Below, in pieces: positions 7,944-14,281 of a stretch of DNA of 20,587 nucleotides. The DNA comes from Verrucomicrobia bacterium UBA673. GTDB taxonomy: Bacteria > Verrucomicrobiota > Verrucomicrobiia > Limisphaerales > UBA1096. The notes below the pieces were generated by a model, which saw only the letters and a program-made list of their open reading frames with translations, was not told the origin of the DNA and made no database searches. Location of the stretch: NCBI GenBank assembly GCA_002299785.1, contig DBNL01000049.1, positions 1 to 20,587 on the forward strand. Direction: 5' to 3'. Position 1 is the stretch's first letter. The number at the start of each line of letters is the position of its first letter. The position numbers and the translations under genes are program-made.

Positions 7944-8650
7944 TTCGACAAATCCTTTAGCTGCATATTGCGAAACTTTACCCAACCTGAATACCCCTCC
8001 GCTCCGTAGGTTTGCAACGCAATGGGCCCGGCTTTTAGTAGATATGGCTTGGGGCTTTCATGCGTAAAATCAACAATCTGCTTGCCGTTTAACCATACCT
8101 TAATGTGTGACTCGACGATTCGGATACGCAACGAGTTCCACTTCAGCACCCTGCGTATTTTGTCGTGTTCATCGCCCTTGGCAAGCCAGTCATCGAGATA
8201 CAGGCCAACAGGCTCACCGGCGACACCCCGCCCAATATTCACCTGATACGGCCGACCCACTCCACGTTCGATTGGCTGCCGCAGATACACGCCGCTGTTA
8301 TACTTGCCATACTCGTCAATCTTGAAATCCAGCTTCAACTCAAAGTCACGGTATTTCAACTTGGTTTGCAGCATACCCCAGCGCTTAGGATCGCCGTCCT
8401 GCCCTGTGACAAGTTCCCCTTTGGCCACCCTCCACTTTGCCGGGCCAATCGTCTCCCAGCCGTCAAGTGTGTCGGCAGCAAATAGAGACTTGAACTCCGT
8501 ATCAGCGCCTTGCCCCGTGACTGGCGACAAGGCGAAATAACTGATAGCTGCAAAAATTAATATAAAGTAATCCAACACAAGACAGGAGCTTCTCTGTTTT
8601 TGGGCAAAAGCATCGGATCTAGTCGACAGTATTAACAGGGTTAATTGCAC
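7940..8650 (-). CDS. Secreted DUF1080 protein (3-keto-disaccharide hydrolase domain)
   Basis: A protein of up to 236 residues whose mature part is one DUF1080 domain, a concanavalin-like beta-sandwich common in PVC bacteria and Bacteroidetes. Some members hydrolyse 3-keto-glycosides. Typical stretches are DTLDGWE, a central NSGVYLRQP and the ending YSGWVKFRNMQLKDL. A hydrophobic export segment lies at about residues 24-44. The start is uncertain. The longest frame begins with GTG at 8650 and gives a basic n-region. An internal GTG at 8578 would give a shorter leader peptide and leave room for a promoter and an inverted repeat. The stop overlaps the following sulfatase start as ATGA, so the two are translationally coupled. 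It is the first gene of the minus-strand operon. Confidence 0.82.
   Translation of the reverse strand: MQLTLLILSTRSDAFAQKQRSSCLVLDYFILIFAAISYFALSPVTGQGADTEFKSLFAADTLDGWETIGPAKWRVAKGELVTGQDGDPKRWGMLQTKLKYRDFELKLDFKIDEYGKYNSGVYLRQPIERGVGRPYQVNIGRGVAGEPVGLYLDDWLAKGDEHDKIRRVLKWNSLRIRIVESHIKVWLNGKQIVDFTHESPKPYLLKAGPIALQTYGAEGYSGWVKFRNMQLKDLSK
8631..8645. repeat. Perfect inverted repeat ATTAAC-AGG-GTTAAT
   Basis: Six-base arms, 8631-8636 and 8640-8645, around a 3-bp centre form a perfect palindrome. It sits just downstream of the candidate minus-strand promoter of the DUF1080 operon. If the DUF1080 start is the internal GTG at 8578, the palindrome lies in the 5' leader, a reasonable operator position. 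Short AT-rich palindromes are common by chance. Confidence 0.3.
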
Positions 8651-8655
8651 GGGGT

Positions 8656-8684
8656 TTTCTAGGCATGGAATCTCAAAAAGGCAA
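8656..8684 (-). promoter_or_regulatory. Candidate promoter for the DUF1080-sulfatase-esterase operon
   Basis: Reading the minus strand, TTGCCT (8684-8679) and TAGAAA (8661-8656) are 17 bp apart, 4 of 6 matches each. Transcription would begin near 8649. That places the GTG at 8650 at or before the start site and favours the internal start at 8578. Weak evidence by sequence alone. Confidence 0.28.
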
Positions 8685-8712
8685 CACGGCTAGAGGTGAG
8701 ATCGCTTCTTAC

Positions 8713-8741
8713 ATGACAAATAAGAGGGCATCTGCTATCAA
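8713..8741 (+). promoter_or_regulatory. Candidate promoter for the DUF1549-DUF1501-sulfatase operon
   Basis: ATGACA at 8713-8718 (5 of 6 matches to TTGACA) and TATCAA at 8736-8741 (4 of 6 matches to TATAAT) have a 17-bp spacer. The transcript would begin near 8748, leaving only about 9 nt before the ATG at 8757. This fits the absence of a Shine-Dalgarno sequence there. Confidence 0.3.
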
Positions 8742-8756
8742 ACGCATTCACAAATA

Positions 8757-11036
8757 ATGGTGCGTATCATCCCCCTTTTGGCAACAGTTTTCCTTTGGAG
8801 CATGGCATCAGGAGCGCAGTTAGACTTTGCCCGCGACATTAGACCGGTGTTGTCGGATGCCTGCTACCATTGCCACGGCCCCGACGCCAATGCCCGCAAG
8901 GCGAAGCTGCTCCTGCACGACCGCGCAAAAGCGCTCGAGGCAGGCGTGATTACCGACGGCGAAATGCTGCGTCGGCTCACAAGCGACGATCCGGATGAAC
9001 GCATGCCTCCAGCGGATTCCAACAGTCCGCTGAACGACGCGGATCGTGCCAAACTGGTCGAGTGGCTCCAGACCGGGGCAGCTTGGCCAAGCGACGACCG
9101 GCACTGGGCCTTTGTGCCGCCCAAGCGACCCCGCTTGGCAAAGGTCCAAGGTGCTGACTGGACGCGCAACGGAATCGACCACTTCGTGCTGGCGGGGCTT
9201 GAACGCGAAGGACTCGCTCCGTCGCCGGAAGCCGACAAGGCCACCCTGCTCCGTCGCGTGACTCTCGACCTAACCGGCCTTCCGCCCACGCTCGTGGAAC
9301 TTGACGCCTTCCTCGAAGACCATTCGCCCGGGGCTTACGCGAAGGCGGTGGATAGCCTGCTCGACTCGCCGCGTTACGGCGAACACATGGCGATGGGCTG
9401 GATGGAGGCATCGCGCTACGCCGACACCGACGGCTACCAAAACGACCGGCTGCGCTACATGTGGGTGTGGCGCGATTGGCTGATCCGGGCACTCAACGAT
9501 AACATGCCGTTCGACCGGTTCATCACCGAGCAGATGGCGGGTGACTTGATTCCAGACAGAAACTTTTTCACGCAGGTGGCCACCGGCTTCAACCGCAACC
9601 ACCGCATCAACTCCGAGGCCGGATCGATTCCTGAAGAGTGGATCGTTGAATACGTGGCCGACCGCGTAGAGACGATGGGCACGATGTTTCTAGGACTTAC
9701 GCTCTCCTGCTCGCGCTGCCACGATCACAAGTTCGACCCAGTCACACAAAAGGACTTCTACCAGCTTTTTGCCTTCTTCAACAACATCGACGAAGCCGGC
9801 CTTGGACCGAACAACGGCAACAGCCCGCCGTTCATCGAGGTGCCAAAGCGCTGGCCAGTTTTGTCGGCGGAGGAAGCCAAGTTCGTAGTGCCCGCACCGA
9901 TGAAAATCAAGGTGGTGCAAACCTCCGTGCCGCGTCCGCAGCCGGGCGCAACCAACACGGTGATGGTGCTGCACGAGTTGCCCAAGCCACGCGACACATA
10001 TCGACTCGAGCGCGGCCAGTATGACCAACCGGACAAGTCAGAGCGACTGCATCCGGCCACGCCGCCGGTGCTCGGTCCGTGGAACGATCAATGGCCTCGA
10101 AACCGCCTTGGCCTCGCGCGGTGGTTGGTCGATCCGGCGCATCCGCTCACCGCGCGGGTGACCGTGAACCGCCTGTGGCAGCGTTACTTTGGGCTTGGCC
10201 TCGTGAAAACGAGCGAGAACTTCGGCGTGCAGGGCGAACAGCCCAGCAACCCGGCGCTGCTCGACTGGCTAGCTACCGAGTTCGTGCGGCTAGAATGGAA
10301 TCTAAAGGCGATGCACCGGCTCATTGTCACCAGCGCCACCTACCGGCAGCGCTCGACAACTTCGCGGAAGCTTCTGCGGCGCGACCCCGAAAACCGACTG
10401 TTCACCCATGGCCCGCGCAAGCGTCTCACGCCGTATGCGATTCGCGACGCGGCGCTTTTCACCAGCGATTTGCTGAATGGAAAAATCGGAGGCCCATCGG
10501 TGAAGCCGTACATGCCGCCGGGAATTTGGAAGAGCATTTCAAACGCAAGCTACAAGCAGGACAAAGGTGACAAACTTTACCGGCGCGGCATATATACCTA
10601 CTGGCGTCGCACGGTACCGCCACCCACGATGATGACCTTCAACGCCGCCGCGCGGGAAATTTGCACCGTGCGCAACGACCTCACCACCACGCCGTTGCAG
10701 GCACTCACAATGATGAATAACAAAACCTTCGTGGAAGCGGCGAGATTCCTCGCCGAGCGCATGATGCAAGCCAAGGGCCAGCGGCCGCGCCAACGGGTGG
10801 CTGAGGCGTTTCGCCGCGTAACAAGCCGCGCTCCGCGTAAGGCGGAGTTAGATTTGTTAATGAAAGATTTTTCCTTCTACTTGAAAGATTTCCGGAAAAA
10901 ACCAAATGAGGCAAAGAGGCTCATATCTGTTGGCGAGAAGCTGTTGAACCCCAGGCTACCCGCCGCTCAACTAGCCGCATACGCTCTGGTGGCCAACACC
11001 ATCCTCAACCTCGACGAAGCCATCACGCAAAACTGA
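8757..11036 (+). CDS. Exported PSCyt1-DUF1549-DUF1553 cytochrome-like protein
   Basis: A 759-residue protein of the large planctomycete/verrucomicrobial cytochrome-like family; its biochemical role is not established. After a signal peptide (about residues 1-20) comes a cytochrome-c-like domain with Cys36-Tyr-His-Cys39-His40, a haem-binding CxxCH. DUF1549 follows at about 136-345 and contains a second CxxCH, Cys318 to His322, in the family hallmark CSRCHDHKFDP. DUF1553 covers about 445-705 with NRLWQRYFG and TTTPLQALTMMNN. The linker between the two DUFs is only about 100 residues, so the protein is at the short end for the family; the frame is unbroken, so this looks natural. It is followed after 1 nt by the DUF1501 gene, its usual partner. 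One CTTGGCCAAG copy falls at 9082-9091, read as Ala-Trp-Pro-Ser. Confidence 0.9.
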   Translation: MVRIIPLLATVFLWSMASGAQLDFARDIRPVLSDACYHCHGPDANARKAKLLLHDRAKALEAGVITDGEMLRRLTSDDPDERMPPADSNSPLNDADRAKLVEWLQTGAAWPSDDRHWAFVPPKRPRLAKVQGADWTRNGIDHFVLAGLEREGLAPSPEADKATLLRRVTLDLTGLPPTLVELDAFLEDHSPGAYAKAVDSLLDSPRYGEHMAMGWMEASRYADTDGYQNDRLRYMWVWRDWLIRALNDNMPFDRFITEQMAGDLIPDRNFFTQVATGFNRNHRINSEAGSIPEEWIVEYVADRVETMGTMFLGLTLSCSRCHDHKFDPVTQKDFYQLFAFFNNIDEAGLGPNNGNSPPFIEVPKRWPVLSAEEAKFVVPAPMKIKVVQTSVPRPQPGATNTVMVLHELPKPRDTYRLERGQYDQPDKSERLHPATPPVLGPWNDQWPRNRLGLARWLVDPAHPLTARVTVNRLWQRYFGLGLVKTSENFGVQGEQPSNPALLDWLATEFVRLEWNLKAMHRLIVTSATYRQRSTTSRKLLRRDPENRLFTHGPRKRLTPYAIRDAALFTSDLLNGKIGGPSVKPYMPPGIWKSISNASYKQDKGDKLYRRGIYTYWRRTVPPPTMMTFNAAAREICTVRNDLTTTPLQALTMMNNKTFVEAARFLAERMMQAKGQRPRQRVAEAFRRVTSRAPRKAELDLLMKDFSFYLKDFRKKPNEAKRLISVGEKLLNPRLPAAQLAAYALVANTILNLDEAITQN

Positions 11037-11037
11037 C

Positions 11038-12483
11038 TTGAACCCACTAACCGAACTCCATACGCAACATACTCGCCGTGCCTTCCTTGGGCGAGGCACG
11101 CTCGGACTGGGCGGTATCGCGCTTGGCTCGCTACTCAACGCACAGGCGGGCAAGCGCAACGCCATCGGTGGCCAAGCCGGTCTGCCTCACTTCGCGCCCA
11201 AGGCCAAGCGGGTGATTTATCTTTTCCAGTCCGGCGGCCCGTCGCAGATGGATCTCTTCGACTACAAGCCGCACTTGACCAAACGCTTCGGGGAGGAAGT
11301 GCCCGAGTCCATTTACCCGGCCGAGCGCAAGACCACGATGACCTCCGGCCAAGCCTCATTCCCCTGTGCCCCGAGTACGCTCAAGTTCACCCGGCACGGC
11401 CAGGCCGGCACTTGGCTGAGCGAGCCGCTGCACAACCTAGCCCAAGTCATCGACGATGTGTGTGTAATCAAGAGCATGCACACCGATGCCATCAACCACG
11501 ATCCGGCTGCAACGCTGTTCCAAACCGGCTCGGTGCTTCCTGGCCGGCCGAGCATGGGCGCTTGGGTGAGCTACGGGCTCGGCAGCGGGAACGCAAACTT
11601 GCCTGCATTCGTGGCGCTGACCTCCAACGGACGGGCCAAGGCCGGCCAACCGCTCTACGACCGGCTGTGGGGCGCGGGCTTTTTGCCGGGGCGATTCCAG
11701 GGGGTGAAATTCCGCGGCCAGGGCGATCCAATTCTCGACCTTTACAATCCCGCCGGTGTCACGCGCGACCAGCGCCGCCGCATGCTCGATGCGCTCGACA
11801 AACTCAACAGCGACCAGGCCGGCCGGTTTAACGATCCCGCCATCGCCACACGCATAGCGCAGTATGAGCTGGCGTTCCGCATGCAGATGAGCGTTCCGGA
11901 ACTGATCGACGTCCAACGCGAACCACAGCACATCCTCGACCAATACGGCCCCGACGCCACGAAGGTGGGCAAATACGCCTACAACTGCCTGCTCGCCCGC
12001 CGCCTGGCCGAGCGCGGCGTGCGCTTCATCCAGCTTTACCATCGCGGCTGGGACGCCCACAACAACGCCCCCAAAGAGGTGCCTGCCCAGTGCCTCGACA
12101 CCGACAGGTCCACCGCCGCGTTACTGCTCGACCTCAAGCAGCGCGGCATGCTCGACGACACACTCGTCGTTTGGGGCGGCGAGTTCGGCCGCACGATCTA
12201 CTGCCAGGGTAAACTGACTAAGCAAGTTTACGGCCGCGATCATCACCCGAACTGTTTCACCTACTGGATGGCAGGCGGCGGCGTGCGCGGCGGAATGACC
12301 TATGGCGAGACCGACGACTACAGCGTCAACGTCACCGAAAATCCCGTGCATGTCCACGACCTGCAGGCCACCATCCTGCACCAACTCGGCATCAACCACG
12401 AACGGCTCACCCACCGCTACCAGGGCCGCTACTTCCGCCTCACCGACGTCCACGGCAAAGTGGTGGAACAAATTTTGGCTTAA
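11038..12483 (+). CDS. DUF1501 protein with Tat signal
   Basis: A 481-residue DUF1501 protein, a family related in fold to alkaline phosphatases and sulfatases and found paired with DUF1549/DUF1553 proteins in PVC bacteria. The function is unproven. The N-terminus carries a twin-arginine motif, TRRAFLG at residues 12-18, before a Gly/Leu-rich hydrophobic stretch, so it is probably folded in the cytoplasm and exported by Tat. Family stretches are YLFQSGGPSQMDLFDYKPHL at 61-80, WDAHNN, VVWGGEFGRT and GRDHHPNCFTYWMAGGG. The start is a TTG at 11038, one base after the preceding stop; no ATG fits before the twin arginines. No Shine-Dalgarno sequence is visible, so translation is probably coupled to the upstream gene. 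Confidence 0.9.
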   Translation: MNPLTELHTQHTRRAFLGRGTLGLGGIALGSLLNAQAGKRNAIGGQAGLPHFAPKAKRVIYLFQSGGPSQMDLFDYKPHLTKRFGEEVPESIYPAERKTTMTSGQASFPCAPSTLKFTRHGQAGTWLSEPLHNLAQVIDDVCVIKSMHTDAINHDPAATLFQTGSVLPGRPSMGAWVSYGLGSGNANLPAFVALTSNGRAKAGQPLYDRLWGAGFLPGRFQGVKFRGQGDPILDLYNPAGVTRDQRRRMLDALDKLNSDQAGRFNDPAIATRIAQYELAFRMQMSVPELIDVQREPQHILDQYGPDATKVGKYAYNCLLARRLAERGVRFIQLYHRGWDAHNNAPKEVPAQCLDTDRSTAALLLDLKQRGMLDDTLVVWGGEFGRTIYCQGKLTKQVYGRDHHPNCFTYWMAGGGVRGGMTYGETDDYSVNVTENPVHVHDLQATILHQLGINHERLTHRYQGRYFRLTDVHGKVVEQILA

Positions 12484-12691
12484 GTATGAATGCTCAGCGG
12501 TAATCAAGGTGTACGCCATAACCCCGCGCGGCCAACGAAGCTGCAGGCCAACCGTGGTGAAGCCGGGCGACAGGACATAAACTAATGCGAGAATCGGCGG
12601 CGTATTCGTCGTCGAAAGCAGAGACGGAACCATCCACGAAATTCATTCGCCATCATTGCCGGGACGGACCGTCAACATCGAACGACTATGA
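12482..12691 (+). other. Intergenic stretch with possible gene relict
   Basis: The 204 bp between the DUF1501 and second sulfatase genes hold a plus-strand frame with protein-like character. One TAA at 12578-12580 interrupts it. After that stop, 36 codons are open and end in a TGA that overlaps the sulfatase ATG as ATGA, a normal operon-style junction. The peptide includes GGVFVVESRDGTIHEIHSP. There is no ATG in frame after the TAA. It may be the decayed 3' end of a lost operon gene, or chance. I do not recognise a family. Confidence 0.2.
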
Positions 12692-14244
12692 AACACACTA
12701 TTACACTAGCCATCACAGCGACTATTCTGATTGGGGCTTTGCGAGCCGCAGCCGCCCCTCAACCGAATGTCATCGTCATTCTGGGCGATGACATGGGCCT
12801 CGACTCCGTTTCTGCTTTCAATCCTAAAATGGGCATGAATACGCCAGCGATTGACCGACTCGCCAGCGAGGGGATGAGCTTCATGGACGCGCACTCGACG
12901 TCCGGCGTGTGCTCGCCCACGCGTTACGGGTTGCTGACGGGGCGGTACAATTGGCGCAGCCGTCTCAAGCGCGGCATCGTGGGGAAATGGGAGCGCCCTC
13001 TAATCGCCGATGCCCGCCTTACCTTGCCGGAAATGTTCCGCGCGCAAGGCTACGCCACGTGCATGATTGGTAAATGGCATCTTGGCTGGAATTGGCCGAA
13101 AAAGGGGGGCGGCGTCACCCAAAAACTCGACGAGATCGATTTCACCAAACCCATCAGTGGCGGGCCGAACAGCCACGGCTTCGACTACTACTTTGGGGAT
13201 GACGTGCCAAACTGGCCACCCTACGCGTGGCGTGAAAATGAGCGGCTCATTGGCACCCCCTCAACACAAATGAAACAAGGCACGATGATCGGGGTTTCCG
13301 CCGGGCCGGCGGTGGCGGACTGGGATTTCTCAGCCGTGCTCCTCGAGTACGGAAAGCGCTGCTCGGAATACGTGCGTGGCCGCAAAGAAAAAGAGCAGCC
13401 GTTCTTTCTCTATTTCCCGATGCCTTCGCCGCACACGCCCATCGCGCCAGGCGGCAAGTTCAAGGGCATCACCGGTATCAGCCCCTACGCAGATTTTCTC
13501 GTCGAATCTGACTGGGCCGTGGGCGAAATCATGAAGGCGCTGGATGAAACCGGCCAGGCGGACAACACGGTGGTATTTTTCACGTGCGACAACGGCACCT
13601 CGCCCCAGGCAAACTTCCCGCAGCTCGATGCCGCGGGTGTCCATCTCAATGCTAACTGGCGCGGCTGGAAGGCCGATGCCTACGAGGGCGGTCATCGCGT
13701 GCCGTTCATCGTACGCTGGCCCGGGCGTATCAAGCCGGGCACACGCAGCGACGAGACTATCGTGCTCACCGATATCATGGCCAGTTGCGCCGGCATTCTC
13801 GGCACCGAACTTTCCGCCAATATCGCCGAGGACAGCGTGAATCTACTGCCGGTGTTGCGCGGAAGGAAGTTTGAGAAACCACTGCATGACGTCGTGATTC
13901 ATCACTCGGGGAGCGGTCACTTCGCTATCCGAAAGAGCCAGTGGAAGCTGCTACTGTGCAGAGGTTCCGGCGGCTGGAGCCCTCCGCGTGAAGCCGAAGC
14001 CGCAGAACAAAAGCTGCCGATGCTGCAGCTTTACGACCTCAGCAGTGACCCCAGCGAATCCAAAAACCTCCAAGCCAAATATCCGGACAAGGTAAAAGAA
14101 CTCGTCGCCGACCTCGCCAAAGCCTTCCGCAACGGCCGCACCACCCCCGGCCCGCCCCAGCAAAACGAAGGCTGGCCTTACCCCGTTCACAAGCAGGTAA
14201 TCCAAAAATTTCCCGAACTCGCGGATCCGAAGACCAAATCTTAA
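12688..14244 (+). CDS. Secreted arylsulfatase-type sulfatase
   Basis: A 518-residue sulfatase, secreted by a signal peptide at residues 1-23 (core ITLAITATILIGALRAAAA). Asp34-Asp35 in ILGDDMG are metal ligands. Cys75 in CSPTR is the formylglycine precursor, followed by YGLLTGRYNWRS, as in arylsulfatase A-like members. GKWHLG near residue 127-132, CDNGT near 305-309 and GGHRVPFIVRWPG near 333-345 complete the active-site set. It lacks the HEAT-like tail of the other sulfatase in this window and is only distantly similar to it, so the two probably act on different sulfate positions. It is the third gene of the plus-strand operon. No sulfatase-maturating enzyme is present in the window. No Shine-Dalgarno sequence precedes the ATG. 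Confidence 0.9.
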   Translation: MKHTITLAITATILIGALRAAAAPQPNVIVILGDDMGLDSVSAFNPKMGMNTPAIDRLASEGMSFMDAHSTSGVCSPTRYGLLTGRYNWRSRLKRGIVGKWERPLIADARLTLPEMFRAQGYATCMIGKWHLGWNWPKKGGGVTQKLDEIDFTKPISGGPNSHGFDYYFGDDVPNWPPYAWRENERLIGTPSTQMKQGTMIGVSAGPAVADWDFSAVLLEYGKRCSEYVRGRKEKEQPFFLYFPMPSPHTPIAPGGKFKGITGISPYADFLVESDWAVGEIMKALDETGQADNTVVFFTCDNGTSPQANFPQLDAAGVHLNANWRGWKADAYEGGHRVPFIVRWPGRIKPGTRSDETIVLTDIMASCAGILGTELSANIAEDSVNLLPVLRGRKFEKPLHDVVIHHSGSGHFAIRKSQWKLLLCRGSGGWSPPREAEAAEQKLPMLQLYDLSSDPSESKNLQAKYPDKVKELVADLAKAFRNGRTTPGPPQQNEGWPYPVHKQVIQKFPELADPKTKS

Positions 14245-14281
14245 CGATCAATGGCGATGGAGCGACTCCGCTTTAAAAAAA

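Noticed and set aside
8757..11036. Frameshift or deletion in the DUF1549/DUF1553 gene, because the region between the two domains is short.
   Set aside because: The frame is continuous, both domains have their hallmark motifs and the linker reads sensibly, including the PDKSERLHPATPPVLG stretch just before DUF1553.
14245..14281. GGAG-CGA-CTCC hairpin near a run of A between the two convergent genes, considered as a terminator.
   Set aside because: The stem is only 4 bp and on neither strand is it followed directly by a T run.
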